A stretch of DNA of 64,000 bases from Thuidium tamariscinum (taxonomy: Eukaryota; Streptophyta; Bryopsida; Hypnales; Thuidiaceae): positions 5,396,501 to 5,460,500 of the forward strand of contig OX344755.2 in NCBI GenBank assembly GCA_947034885.2, written 5' to 3'. The notes under the pieces are model-generated. The model worked only from the letters and a program-made list of their open reading frames with translations. It was not told where the DNA came from and ran no database searches. Shown here in pieces: positions 1-13,013 of this stretch. The position numbers and the translations under genes are program-made. The first letter of the stretch is position 1; each line of letters starts with the position of its first letter.

Positions 1-224
1 TTTTCCAAGTACTAAGTCTGTTCTTTTTTCTATTTTTTACTCCAAATAGAAATTTTATAATTTTTCTTACCGTTTTCTCTGATGTTTTTAAGTTGCAACC
101 AATTTTTTCCTCAATTCTATTGGCCAACACAATGTACTCAAAAGTGGCATACCACCCTTGGCCAATTAATTAGCTCCCTCTTCTCTCAAAATTTTTTTAG
201 GCCATTGATTGTTTAAAAAAAAAT

Positions 225-490
225 TGCTTACCTTCAAAATCACCGTTGATTTCTCAAAAAAACAGGATCTATTGATATTGTGAGATTTAATCTAAGCCGT
301 TCAAATATGGATGCGGATATAGTACGATATACGAAATGCGTAATGAATACTAAATCTATGTATGGATAAGGATATGGTAAAAAATACAAATACAATACAT
401 AATACATAATACATATATGGATATGGGATACGGGATGCATTATCCCATATTGTTTGTCAATGAAGTTGCTTACTGAAAATTACAAAGAGG
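225..490. repeat. Dispersed AT-rich repeat with copies in both orientations
   Basis: A stretch rich in atacatatatggatatggg-like wording that recurs at about 21975-22240 (duplication partner) and, inverted and more diverged, at about 12090-12390. The independent inverted copy in the spacer shows that it is a mobile or once-mobile repeat rather than just part of the duplication. No coding capacity is visible. The ends are approximate. Confidence 0.5.
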
Positions 491-3134
491 TGGGAGGGGA
501 TTAAAAAATTAAAAAATTAAAATTAAAATTAAAATTGGTAGTGATTGCCACTTTTGGGTATATTGTTCACGCAATGGACCCAAAAGTAGCAGTAACTGCC
601 AACTCCAATTTAAATGACCTAACTAGCTCGTAGTTTTATCCAAACATTGATTTTCATAATATTAAATGGCCTAATATTTTCTTTGATGATGTTGGAACTT
701 GAAAGTCAACAGAGTGTTCTAGATTTGCACCCTATTATGCATAGTTTGGATATCTTATGAATAAACTATAAAATTTTGAAAGTGCTAGAAATAGTTGTAT
801 CTAAAAGTGAGTTCTAGGCTCTTATGAATAGGATTTCTACATTTTCAACCTAGGATTTGTGAGGGTCTCTTTTAAAAAAGAAGTTTTGATGAGGTACACT
901 TACTTTAACTCCTAAATTCTTAAAGTTCTTTTCAAAGTCTTGACTTGCAGTTTGTTTTAAGGCAAACAAAAAGACTTTGCTTTGATCAATTTTATTGAAA
1001 ATTTTGGAATTGTAAATGTGAAATCTTAATCTAGACATGCTATAGATCAGATAGAATACAAAAACGCAGCAATATCACATATAGATTGAAAGATTAAAAT
1101 ACATGATGTAGAAGAAGGTAGAAATTTGAAAGTGATTGGAAGTCTTTCAATCTTCTTTTTATATATCAAATTAAAATTTTATGGTCATGAAACAAATATA
1201 AGGTTAAAGTACAACCATATTCAATCTATAGAATCTCAAATTTTTATTCTACATTCTTTTTAAATCAATTTGCAATGTGATTTTCACTCCAATATCTAGT
1301 GTTTTGAAGACCTACTTTTAGAACCGTTAACCTTTAAATAGCAAGCAAAGCCCCTCAAGCTTGGTTTTGAAAGAACTATTGACAAAAATTAAGTTTTATA
1401 TGTTTGGAATATTTCAACCAACAAGCCCTACTTTAACAATGAATATGACTTAGTACCAAGCATTGCACTTAGGCTACATAGTCAAAGCACTATTCATTGA
1501 TCGTATAAGTTTTTGGCAAGCACTAAGACCTACTCCTTGCTTCATAGATATTTTTGATTCTTGAACTACCTCCTCGGCAGAGAAGTTTTAGATACACTAG
1601 ATTATTAAGATTTATAGTCTTGGACAAAATCATGAATTGAAAAATCAAAAATATTTTTTTATTTATTAATGAGCAAATTAAGTAAGTTGGAGACATCCCT
1701 CATCATAAAAGTTGGAAGCTACCTAATTGGCACCAATAGAAAGAATGATGGATAATTCCCACTCAAAGTATGGATGCTCTCTTTGGGAATTTGGATAGAG
1801 AGGGGAATGATGTGGGTCATTTGGACTACAAAAACAATACAATATTCAATAGAGCTCAATGGCATTAAGCATGTAGGGAATTGGGAATAGGTAGTCCAAA
1901 TATGTAATGGGCATTTTTTTAAATGATTTTTCATAATAAAAATAAATTAAAATCATATTTACCTTTTAAAACACCAAAATCAATAAATTAAAAAGAATTT
2001 GTAAAATTCCTAGATAAAGGGCAACTTAGAATCCAAATTGTTTATGGACCTCTTGCCTTAGTCCTTTAGTTCTTCAATGTCCAAAATTTGATCAATGAAT
2101 AGAGAGGTTTGACGGGTAAAAATTCTCATTTATCCCAACCAATGCTTGACTTTTACTCTTAAATTCCTTGACTATATTTTCACCAAAATTGCTCCAAAAC
2201 TACCATTTCTAGTTAATGTACCAAATTTGAATTAATTTACCTCTTAGAATTTGAACTATACTTTGGAGATTTATTTTAGAAAAGAAATAAAAATTCATAA
2301 ATTTACACTATGTAGATGGTCATTGTTAGAAATAGTATGCGTGTTCTATAATATTTTGCCATAGTAAATTTTTGGGGGGAGTACTTTAAAATTAGAAAAA
2401 TAATTTTTTTTAAATGGAAAAATCATATTTAATATATAAGAAGAAGGTACCCTAGGAAGGAAAAATATAGAAAAATTCTCAAAGTAGGTGATCTAGAAAA
2501 GTACAAAATCTCATGAAAATTAGTTTTCACATTTTAATTTTCAAAAAATAAATTTCTTTTAAAGAAAAAACTTAAAATTGACCATTTGGATAGAGTTGAT
2601 GATCATGAGATTTCACTAGAAGAATGATCTCAAAACCATTTTCAATGTTCAAAAATTGCATGCATAAGTATACTATTTGCATTTATGTGGAGGTCATAAA
2701 ATAATACATTTTCAAATTTTCTTTGGTAGATATATGCTTTTCTACTATGCAAATAGACTATGAAAATTTCAACTCTAGATAATTAAATTTGGAGAATCTT
2801 AATATAGTAAAACACTAAACAAATCCTAGAGTTTAGAAAATGACAAATTATCAAAATTGACTTTTAATTTTGAATATTTATTTTAATTTCAAAAAGTAAG
2901 GGATCTAATTTACATCAAATTAGACTTCTCCAAAAATTATTTCATATTCTTAGGACTTAAGATTCAAAAGTTGTAGTAGGAAATAACAACATTACTTCAA
3001 TTGTTACATCAAATAGGATCGATATTTCTTGCAATGACCCTTGTACCTTACATTGCAAGATATTGGCATTTGAATTGAGAGATAGCTTGTGAGCAATTGC
3101 ACTTTGCAAGGTTACATTTGCATGAAACAATGCA

Positions 3135-3809
3135 TGGCAAATTTGATTAAAATGGTAGTATTCCATATGCCATTTTTTAAACCATGTGGTTTTAACTAAA
3201 TACTAACATCTAGGACAGGTTTAGATTTTTAGACATCTAGAATGCATATAGATGTCAAAGATCTATGACAAATTTAGATTTCAAATTGTACAATTTGAAA
3301 CATTTTGGACTAGTATAGATTTTAGACATCTACAACATATATAGATTTCAAAAATCTATAATGGATTTAGATTTCAGATTGCATGGTTTGAAACATCTTT
3401 GACCGGTATAGATTTCAAACATCTATAGTATATATTGATTTCGAAAATCCATGACAAATTTAGATTTCATATCTTGTATTTTGAATCATAAAAAGTGTTA
3501 GAATAATGGAATGTTGCCAATTTAATGAAATTTGCTATACAACCTTGTTGGTGATATGGCAAATTTCATTAAATAGCAACATTCCATTACTTTGACACAT
3601 TTTACAATTCGAACCGCATGGTTTGAAATTTAAATCTCTCATAGATTATCAAACTCTATATATTTTGTAGATGTTTGAAATCTATATGTATCCATTATTC
3701 AAGATGTTTCAAGCTGCACATTTTGAAATCTATATGCATCCTAGATGTCAAACTTCACTTCAGATTGCATAGTCTAAAAAATGGCATATGGAATTCCAAA
3801 AATTTGCCA
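3135..3809. mobile_element. Two adjacent MITE-like repeats
   Basis: Two neighbouring units (about 3135-3536 and 3558-3809), each bounded by inverted wording of the type TGGCAAATTT..TTAAAATGG at one end and CCATTTTAA..AAATTTGCCA-like sequence at the other. The interior is made of short inverted and direct pieces of ATAGATTTCAAAAATCTAT type. The same family appears three more times in this block. It is non-coding. Superfamily is not assignable by eye. Confidence 0.55.
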
Positions 3810-4125
3810 TATAGAAAAAATTCACCATTGGTACTTCTTTGAATTCATTCTTCAAAGCAAGTAGGCTACATGCTTGAAAATTTTCAAATCATTTGGAATT
3901 GTACAACATATAGCAAAAAATTATTAAGTAGAAAGAAGTAGAAAATGATTCACGAAACTAAATTGCTAATAATTTTGTTTTGGAATTGAAAAATGCCAAT
4001 TCTATTGGTTATAATGGACTAGTCAAAGGTTTATTTTAGAATATAAAAATCTATAATTGTCCACAAACTAAAACTCCTCATAAATTTTGACTCAATGATT
4101 ACAATAGAATGATTCAAAGTTTTTT

Positions 4126-4158
<33 letters not shown>
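4126..4158. repeat. (CA)n(TA)n microsatellite
   Basis: A run of CA dinucleotides followed directly by TA dinucleotides. At the matching place in copy 2 (45541-45576) the array is purely AT and of different length, showing slippage and loss of the CA part since the duplication. Confidence 0.9.
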
Positions 4159-4567
4159 GTATCAGCCTTGAAAATCAATTTCAAATTTTTGTTTTTGAAA
4201 AAAGTGATTTTTTAATATTGACTTTGATTGCCTTATCTGTGAAAAAACTACACATCATACAATAACTTTTTTATCACAAAATTTCAAAATTTCAAAATTG
4301 TTGTCAGTGCCTTGAAGCTAGATATTCTTTGTCCACATGTTATATGCGAATTTCAAAGAAAATTAAATAAGAAACTCCATTCATAGTGAGTTGGCCAAAA
4401 TTTCTATATTGCCAAAAAACTAGTTTGGTTCTTCAAGGGTCTAAATTGTATAATAAAATTGATGAAATTGAAATAAATAATATATATTTTCTTATAAAGT
4501 ATAAAGATAAGGATCATGCCAAAATTCATGAAAAGATTTAGGCAACGAGGGATTTGTCTTGACATAT

Positions 4568-4885
4568 TGCCATAATACTAAATTTTATTAAAATGTCGGT
4601 ATTCCAAATGCCATTTTTCAAAGTGCATGGTTTGAATTGAAAATGGACATTTAGAAGTGGTATAGATTTTCAAACATCCAGGACACATATAGATTTCCAA
4701 AATCAATTAATAGTTTAGATTTTCAGATTGTGCAATCTAAAATATCTTGGACAAGTATAGATTTTAGACATCTATAATATATATAGATTTAAAAAATCTA
4801 TGACAAATTTAGATTTCAAACCACAAGGTTTGAATTGTAAAAAGTATCAAACTAATAGAATATTACCATTTTAACGAAATTCGCC
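4568..4885. mobile_element. MITE-like repeat, same family
   Basis: A unit of about 318 bp whose ends are inverted relatives of the TGGCAAATTT..TTAAAATGG end. The interior carries the repeated ATAGATTT..AAATCTAT pieces. It has no coding capacity. The matching unit is present in copy 2. Confidence 0.5.
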
Positions 4886-5271
4886 ATCATAGTTGTTTAG
4901 AATGTATCCTCATATACATACATATTCCTCTACTGAGTCCTCTATACGACAATATTTTCTATTGCCTCCTCTTTATGCTTAGAACTTACGTATTATACTT
5001 TATTAGATACCTATACGAGAGGGGATTATCAATGAATTGAAGAATTGTTGTTGGTTGAGAGGTCATAGAAGACAATTTCATTCATTATGGTGCAATTTCT
5101 TTTTTTTCAAAGATGCAAATTGAGGGACTCTTACGTCATTGCTAAACAATGTTATGGCCAATTTTTTTTCAAAAAGGCACATTTAAACAAAGATTCATGC
5201 CCCCCCCTCCCCGATCCAACCATAGCTCATATTTTCACAACTAAACTACTAAAGGCTAAAACTAACAAAAA

Positions 5272-5580
5272 TGGCGAATTTTGTTAAAATGGTAGTATTC
5301 CATGAGTTTGACACTTTTGACATTTCAGACCACACGGTATATAATGTAAAATTGTCATAGGTTTTTGAAATCTATATGTGTTGTAGATATTTGAAATCTA
5401 TACTTATCCAAGATGTTTCAAACTGCGTTGTTTGAAATCTAAATTTGTCACAAATTTTGGAAATCCACATGAGTCCTAGATGTGTGAAAATCTATAACAA
5501 TCCTAGATGTTAGTTTTTAGTTCAGATTGTGCACTCAAAATATGGCATTTGGAATACCGCCATTTTAACAAAATTCACTA
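5272..5580. mobile_element. MITE-like repeat, same family
   Basis: Starts TGGCGAATTTTGTTAAAATG and ends with the inverse CCATTTTAACAAAATTCACT, giving clear terminal inverted repeats of about 28 bp around a 250 bp AT-rich interior. It is the clearest member of this family in the window. Confidence 0.6.
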
Positions 5581-5608
5581 TAAGACCCCAAGCTTATGTG
5601 AACTTTGA

Positions 5609-5824
5609 TGGCAAATTTCATTAAAATGGCAAAATTCAATTAGTTTGATACTTTTTACAATGCAGACTGTGCAATCTAAAATCTAAATGTGTCATAGATT
5701 TTTGAAATCTATATAAGTCCTAGATGTCTGAAAATCTATACCGATTATAGATGTTAGTTTTTAGTTTGGATAGTGCACTCTGAAGAATGACATATGGAAT
5801 ACTTCCATTTTAATGAAATTCACC
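5609..5824. mobile_element. MITE-like repeat, same family
   Basis: A shorter unit (about 216 bp) starting TGGCAAATTTCATTAAAATG and ending with CCATTTTAATGAAATTCACC, 28 bp downstream of the previous unit. Non-coding. Confidence 0.6.
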
Positions 5825-6104
5825 ATCTTCATATTATTTTCTTTGTCTTGACAAGATGCAATTATCAATCTAAGTCTTGGATTTTGCCTCTTTGAATTTG
5901 TAGTTTAAGTGCATTGGAAAGTTTGATCAAATCTTTTTTTAGTCGGTGACTTTGATGTCGGTTACCTATCGCCTTGGAATCCAACTTTGGTCGTGACTTC
6001 AAATCAATGTCCTTTTACTAGTTTTAAGCGGAAGTGGGTCTTTTCAGAGCTCCTGGAACTCTGGAAGGCACGTGCGTCATGCTGGTTGCTGAGGCATTCC
6101 AGCC

Positions 6105-6379
6105 CGTTCACTGTGCAGAACTGCAGATGGAAGTGATCCACTATAAACTTAACTTATGAAGGGCTTTCATCGTGGCATTGTTTTTTGAGTTTCAGGACCT
6201 TCGGATCTTGCCATTTGTACGACGACAGCCTTGAATTGTAGAGTTGCTTGCAGAAATTAAGTCCCTTGAGTTTTTCAGTGAGAGAGGTTTTCGCTCTCCG
6301 CTTCATTTGCTGGTCAAGTTTGAATCTAGATTTTATTAACTAGCTATCGAGCTAGATTGGTACTTGCGACCCGGCCGGC
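6105..6379 (+). other. 5' flank of P450 gene, copy 1
   Basis: Sequence between the AT-rich block and the P450 start. It is shared with copy 2, where a hAT element sits just upstream and a 165 bp insertion interrupts it. It should contain the promoter and 5' leader, but I see no convincing TATA box and claim no specific site. Confidence 0.4.
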
Positions 6380-9300
6380 ATGACCTTCTCGGTGCCGTCG
6401 GTGAAGACGATCGAAGATTTATGGGGCGCGTTCAAAAGGGCCACGCTGAAATGTGACGATGGCGCATGGCTTAAGGTTTGTTCACAACTCCCTCCCTCCT
6501 TCTGGATTTTCGAATTCTCTATCCGCCTGGAACACTGAACTCTCCTTAATTGCGTTCTACCTCAGTCTCTTTGCGAATTCGGTAGCCATTGAGTTTGATC
6601 AGCATCGACCAGCATATTCGTTTCAGCGCCATAGCTTGCACGCACTCTGGATACCAGCTCCGCCATAGATATGCGGTGTTTGATTTTCACTAAAATTTTC
6701 CCGTTATATACTCCGATCCGTTGCTTCAGTGACTGCTGGGCGTGCCTAGGGGTCTAGTGTGATTATATTCATTCCAGCGCGGTATCGCGACTGGAAAAAA
6801 TCATTCGTTGGGAGCTGTGGCAAGCACCATGGATGGCGAGATAACCAAGCACTTTGGCAAAATATTTCTTTCAGTTTTCAGAGTGCAGCCTCCTACAATC
6901 AAAGTCGTTCTTCGTGTCAGTATCGATTATCTAAGAAAGTACGATTCCATATGATGATAGCAAAAGCATCTGAAGTAGAACTAGCACATGAAATGAGGTA
7001 CACCTAGAAGAGCTGAGATCTGCATAACAGAAGCTGCAGGTTCATTGAGAGCTTCGGCAAGCGCCATTGGTTGCAAGATGACAGAGTAATCGGCAACATA
7101 TTTCTTTCCGTTTTCTGTTTTCCAAGTGCAGCCTCCTCCTACAACTTCTTTCTTTGTGTATGTCGAAGATCTAAGATACTCTGAATACAGCAAAGCATCT
7201 GAACCATTTAACTAGCATACGAAATTCGCTTCACCTAGAAGTGCTTTGATTTCCATTACAGAAGCTGAGCATGACGACTGGATCCCGTCCCTTTGAATTT
7301 GCAGATGTACTACTGCCTGGCGATGGCGGTGCTAGTGATTCTGTTGGGAAGGAAACTTCTTTCCTGGCGTGTGAACCTGCCGCCTGGGCCTCCAGGCTTG
7401 CCGTTCCTGGGCCACATGCACTTGCTCGGAGCAAGTCCGCATAGATCCCTGGCGGAGATGGCGCAGACATACGGCCCGCTCATGTTCATCCGCCTGGGGG
7501 CCAAGCCGTGCATCGTCTGCACTTCTCCGGAGACGGCCAAGGAGTTTCTCAAGACGCAGGATGCGAACTTCGGGTCAAGACCATACACGTCGCAAGGACA
7601 CCACCTCCTGTATGGCCGACAAGGTGGGTTGCGTCAGTTTCATCAATTTCTGTTGCCGAGTGTTGGAGTTTAGGAATGTCTACAAATTATGTGTTGAATA
7701 GTGAGGGTAGAGATTTTCCCGCACTCGTGCGCTCAGGCAAGGATATTCTAAACCAACACACGAAGAGAAGGCATGGACACTTTGTAGTAGAATCTTGCAT
7801 TTGGGGACATCAAATAAGCAACAACAAGACGTAGTTCGTGTTTATGTGTGTCAGTTCACCAATTTTCATTGCTACGTGTTGGAATTTAAAACTTCACATG
7901 AATTCATGCCTTAGAAGTGAGTAAGAAGTGCTCGAGTGTATTAACTAATTTGCCACTCATCTGCTCAGATAAGTTTTGGTTATAGGATCTTGTCTGTCTA
8001 AATGGTTTGGTGTAACCGTGAAATCTGAGTCTTTCCGGACCGTAAACATTGTGGAGAGGTCTCGGGAGACGTCGGGGAAGTATCCGCAGGTGCAATAGAG
8101 TGCTAGATTGACATGAAATTTAAAAACTGAACAATATCACATTGGTATCTGGTGAACCAATTTTCCGGCGTCATCTTCGCAGTGCTCACAGTGGGATGTC
8201 CTTCCCTTACCATTTCGCTTGTAAACCTCGACAGATGTAGCGTTTAGCGGAGCTCTCCTCCTCCTTCTACCACAGACTCCTTACCTTCAATTTGTTTTGC
8301 TTGTGAACCTCTCCAGACGTAGCCTTCCAAGCAACCAACCCCACCTGGAGCCACCTCAAAAAGATCTTCACCACTGAACTCACGAGCCTGTCTCGCGTGG
8401 AATCTTCCCGTCACATCCGCACCTCCGAAGTCGCCTGCATGCTTCGCTCCATCTACTCCCTCCGCTCCGTGGATCTCAAGTCCCAGTTATCCTCCATGAT
8501 GTCGAACGTCGTCTCCCGCATGGTGCTCAACAAACGTTACGTAGGCAATCCCGATTTGACCAATTCCGATTCCAGTCCTCCCCCAAAGCAGATCGTCGAG
8601 AAGGATTTCACTGAGATGGTGCAGACACACTTCCGCTTGGCGGGGCTGTTCGTGCCCGGGGACTTCGTTCCGGCGTTGAAGCCGTTGGATCTCGGGGGAT
8701 TCGAAGCGCAGATGAGGAAGCATAAAGTGAGGATGGACGCGTTCGTCTCAGAGATTGTGGAACAGCATCGGGAGAGGAGGAGGGAGGGGAGTGATAGACC
8801 TGAGGATGAACGGGATTATGTGGATGTGCTGTTGGATCAGATGGAAATGAAGGACGCCGGGTTTCAGATGACGGAAGATCATGTGAAGGCGCTGATTCTG
8901 GTGAGACTGGCACGTTGAGTTAGCTTGTGTGCATTATTAGAAACCGTTTTGGTACGATGCTGCAAGTTAAAGTGAAACGGAACTAAACCCTAAAACATAA
9001 CCCTAACCTTAAATCCGAACTGAAGATGGGGAAATCATGGAATCCTACTGAAGACAGGGGCATGAAAATGATGAAATTTTTTAATCAGTCGAAGATGAGA
9101 AGACACCCCGTTGTGTCTCCCTCTAGCTGTTGAAGATGAGGATTCGATCCTAGACTCCATCATGTCCTTGATACGGCAAGGCTCAACTTCTAAGCACCCG
9201 GTAAAAACAGATGAAGTTATTTATTTCACGTAGTCTCCCCGTCATGAGCTCCGTTCACCTCAGAAGACGGAGAAGCCTCTCCATCTCCTTGTTCTAGGAT

Positions 9301-10050
9301 GCAGGGAGGCTAAAGTTGTTTCAAAGTTGTAACTGAGTTCCAAGACGCATCCCTTCCGTGCGATGTCTCTTGCGGATCACGAGGTCTCATTCCTGCTGTT
9401 GCTTGTTTCTGCAAATCCAGGACACCTTCTTGGCCGCCTCCGAGACCATGATCCTCACCTGCGAATGGGCGATGGCCGAGCTTCTCCGCCACCCTCACCT
9501 CCTCCCCCACCTCCACTCCGAGCTCGACTCCGTCCTCGGCCGCTCCCGACCCCTCCTGGAGTCCGACCTCCCCCACCTCCCTTTCCTGCACGCCCTCGTC
9601 AAGGAGACTTTCCGCCTCCACCCGGCCGGCCCTCTCCTCCTGCCCCGGGAATCTTCCCACCCCTCCCACGCCTTCGGCTACAACTTCCCTGCGAAGACGC
9701 GCGTGATCGTGAACGTGTGGGCGATTGGGAGGGACCCTACTCTCTGGGAGGATCCAGAGAAGTTTCATCCGGAGCGGTGGTTGGGTGAGAAGATGAGCGG
9801 GGTGGACGTGAAGGGGCAGCACTTTGAGTTGCTGGCGTTTGGGAGTGGGAGGAGGGCGTGCCCCGCGGTGAATTTGGGGGTGACGGTGGTGCAGTTCGTC
9901 GTGGGGAGTCTGCTGCAGGGGTTTGAGTGGGGGTTACCGCAGGGGTTGCCGGAGGGGTTGCATATGGAGGAGGTGTTTGGGTTGACGTTGCCGAGGAAGG
10001 GTCCATTGCCTTGTGTTGCGACGCCCAGACTGCCACCGGATTGCTACTGA
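6380..10050 (+). CDS. Cytochrome P450, A-type (71-clan-like), intact copy
   Basis: Four exons fit one reading frame with GT-AG introns: 6380-6475, 7305-7623, 8317-8900 and 9421-10050, about 542 residues. The first exon gives 32 residues ahead of the membrane anchor; translation could instead start at the ATG opening exon 2. Exon 2 has a hydrophobic anchor and the proline hinge PPGPPGLPFLG. Exon 3 opens with the C-helix (TWSHLKKIF). Exon 4 carries the I-helix as AASETM instead of the usual AGTDTT-like motif, then KETFRLHP (ExxR), FHPERW and the heme loop FGSGRRACPAV with its cysteine ligand. Such enzymes are ER-anchored, NADPH-P450-reductase-dependent monooxygenases, commonly of phenylpropanoid, flavonoid or terpenoid metabolism. 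The substrate cannot be told here, and the family within the 71 clan is unresolved. Confidence 0.88.
6860..7268. repeat. Degenerate tandem duplication inside P450 intron 1
   Basis: Two diverged units (about 6860-7034 and 7098-7268) share the order ATATTTCTTTC, GTGCAGCCTCCT, AGCAAA(A)GCATCTGAA, CACCTAGAAG and ACAGAAGCTG. The second unit ends shortly before the exon 2 acceptor. The same doubled structure is present in copy 2, so it predates the large duplication. Confidence 0.6.
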
Positions 10051-10054
10051 GATG

Positions 10055-10640
10055 ATGATGAAGTAGTAAAGAAGAAGATCAACTTCGGTGCAAACGCCAT
10101 GGATGCTAACAAGAAGAAGAATTTCGGTCCAGCATCAATGATGCTTCGAAGAAGATGAATGTCGGTTCAATTCCAATGATACGGAGAAGAATGTTTGCCC
10201 AATTCCAATGATGCTGAGAGAAGAAAGAAGAATGTTGGTCTAGTAGCAAAGGTGTGAAGAAGGACTTCAATGATAGATAAGAGAACTTTGGCGCAACACC
10301 AATGATGTTGAATATAAGAAGACGAAGAAGAATTTTGGTGCATTATCAATGACAAGGAGAAGGCGAACTTTGGTGTGATACCAATGATGCCTAGATCGAG
10401 GAAGAAGATGAAGAAAATCAGTTCTTTTTAACACCATGGATTAAGAAAGAAGAACTTTCCAATGCTGCTAAGAAGAATAATTTTGGTTCAACATGGATGA
10501 CAAGAAGAAGGAAGAACTTTCGTTTAACACTTATGATGCTAGGACGAACAGGAATTTTGGTCTCATACCAATCAAAAGAATTGTGAGCTTCCAACACTAA
10601 TTAATGATGCTAATTAAGAAGAAGAGGAGTCTTTTAATTC
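10055..10640. repeat. Degenerate GAAGAA-rich minisatellite 3' of the P450
   Basis: Begins right after the P450 stop. It is a run of imperfect units of roughly 35-45 bp with the wording AAGAAGAA..TTTGGTNNAACACCAATGATG. Open frames through it are by-products of the repeat. The copy at 60615-61080 differs in unit number. It is probably part of the 3' UTR or just downstream. Confidence 0.65.
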
Positions 10641-13013
10641 AACGTTGAGGTGTGTGTCACTAATGAAGAGTCTGTTAAATTGTTCTTGATCTTGAACTGA
10701 AGTCCTTGGACTGATTGAATATTACGAAGATAGAAACTCCATTTCGGACACACATTCGGGTGAGTCCATTGTGGCAATTTCTTCTTCTATGGTCGTAGGT
10801 CTACCACAAACACTGTGAGCATTACATAGATAGGTACCAAGCCGCCATGGTTGTCGATATTTTCATCCATAATGAAGTGAACTCTGCTTTAAATTAATAG
10901 TAGCCCTATATGAGGATGGACTTGAATTGTGACTTGTCCCTCTTTTCTATTGTGGGTGTTATTTAGTACACTGACATTCAAAGGTACCTGAAGCTAGAAG
11001 ACTCTTTCACTCTCTTTAAAAGCAGGACTTGGAAACCCGTAGTCCTTTTGTGCATTGGCTAGTGAAAAGAAGTCTACTCTGAATGTGAGCATTTTGATCC
11101 CACTACAAATGATAGATTCAAGATTTCTCAAAATAGGATGACTGATACTTAACTTCGAGTGGTGTGGAAAGTTTGAGAAGGCTATTTATCATCTAGGTCA
11201 TCATTTTCTGATATTCTTGTTTTAAACTCGGCTGGTTTCACTTGTGGAAAGCTTGTGGAAGTTGCGAGTCAGTGGTTGTGGCGAAACTAGTTTTTTTTTG
11301 TACCATCATGTAGCTGAACATACTATCGATTGATTATGCCAATGCTGTTGATCTTGTAAATATTTTTTCAATGTGATTGAGTTTGGCCACAAGCTAGGAT
11401 TGATTAGTTCTATTTTATGATCTTATTTTTCAGGATGTGAATATGGGAGAAGATTGATTTGCCTATGGATGATCTCCTGGAAGTCGAATATCAAGAAAGC
11501 TCTCATAACACAGGTAGTTGAAGTTCATTTTGTATTACAGACAAGAATTAGTGGATTAGAGTTGTTGCTGCATTTGGGGTGTTGATCAGGGCCTTTTTTG
11601 GCTTTCCAGTGCCAGATTGCTAATTTGGCTGAAACATAGGAGCAAAATCATGGACATGTATTGTGTGCTCATGTAATATTTTGTATCCAATATATGGATG
11701 AATGTTGAAATTTGGAGCATTGCTGTAGCATTTTATATTGCCACTTTGGCACTTCATAAAAATAAAAATAAATTTAAACAAAAAAAAGCACCCTGGTGTT
11801 AATAATGGTGTCTTCCTTCCGCTTATTGGCCAGTGCCTGTTTTTTCAGGTTTGGTTCCAGATGCTAATGCTTAGACCAGTCCTCACTCATAGAGTCATGG
11901 ACATGCAAACCCCACCTTCTGACTGGAGGTGAAACTTCAAGAGTGTTGGGGTTCATGTATTATACTTTTTTTGAGAGGATAGTGACACACAAGCATTTGT
12001 ATGAGTTTGTTTGATTTTGATACTAACAACATTGTTTGATTTTAAGAATGCAACCCTCCACCCCATTTGTAATTTCCATGGGAGCCCTTAGATGCAAACA
12101 ATATGGGATATATTACGGAATCCATAGTTGTAGCCGTAGCCTTGTCCATCTTGTATATTTCAGATTTGTATTTGTATCCATATTTTATATTTGTACCAAT
12201 ATCTAAACTCAAATTTTAATTCTTATATTCATATCTATATTATATATTTTGAATTTGTATTTTGTATTTAGATTTAGATTTTGTATTAAATTGGATCAAC
12301 GATGATCAAGAGGGTTTGTTTTTTTAATAAAATATCAACGGCTCTGGATTTTTTACAAAACGGGGGATTGTTAATTGGAAAAAAAACATGATGGTACTGG
12401 CTACTGAGTGCCATCTTCTGAGAGGATAGATGTAGTATCACAAATGATTTCATCGTTGGTTCACAAATAGATTGTTGCTAATGATAGTGAATGCAATTCC
12501 AATGTGATTTATTCCAACTCCATCCCCCAAATTGGTGAATGAGAAGGACCTTAGTTAGTGACTCAAGAATGCTTTAGAACTGATTTTTGTACTATACTTG
12601 TACATGAATTTGAAACCATAACATACTCAACAAGGTTAGATATCAAATTATTCTGGTCCTCAACCCAATTGCAATCTATATTGTGTAGTTGAACTGAGTC
12701 AACTCACTCTCTTAAATACAACTAGTTCCTGTTGTGAAAAATTATATGTGAACTTAAGAAAGTTTTTGCTACATGTTGAGTGTGGAATTAGGCTTCCAAC
12801 AATGATCATTTTCATGAATTTTGTGAATGGAGTTAACATACAGGTCACAAATACTTGTTGCAACAACTTGATCACTACTCACATAACATTGAATGTATAA
12901 CCAAGCAATTATACAATACAGTCAAGATAAAACAATAACAACAAGAAGAGCACCTCAGGAGCAAAGCAAGAAACAAGCATAATCAAATTGAAGGCAAAAC
13001 GAGAACTCACCCC
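10641..13013. other. Spacer with repeat fragments, no recognisable gene
   Basis: About 2.4 kb without a supportable gene. At about 11640-11760 lies a lone arm related to the terminal repeats of the element at 16880-20884 (shared wording TCCAATATATGGATGAATGT). At about 12090-12390 lies an inverted copy of the dispersed repeat also found at 225-490. The rest shows nothing I recognise. Confidence 0.5.

Larger units (their letters stand above)
1..6104. repeat. Duplicated AT-rich block, copy 1
   Basis: Non-coding, strongly AT-rich DNA that reappears base for base, with scattered differences, at 21750-24149 plus 43416-47487. The match begins at base 1, so the block continues left of the window, and it ends near 6104 where copy 2 is interrupted by a hAT element. 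I see no gene in it: the short open frames are not shared in frame between copies and resemble nothing known. It holds a microsatellite and several related MITE-like repeats, listed separately. It matters mainly as the uninterrupted reference for reading insertions in copy 2. Confidence 0.9.

Noticed and set aside
8980-9015. Telomere-like CCCTAA/ACCCTAA wording in P450 intron 3
   Set aside because: Only two or three imperfect units, different in copy 2 and inside an intron; not an interstitial telomere array.
9310-9822. Minus-strand open frame of 170 codons opposite P450 exon 4 (and its twin at 59874-60386)
   Set aside because: It mirrors the GC-rich P450 exon, has no family resemblance and is explained by codon bias of the real gene.
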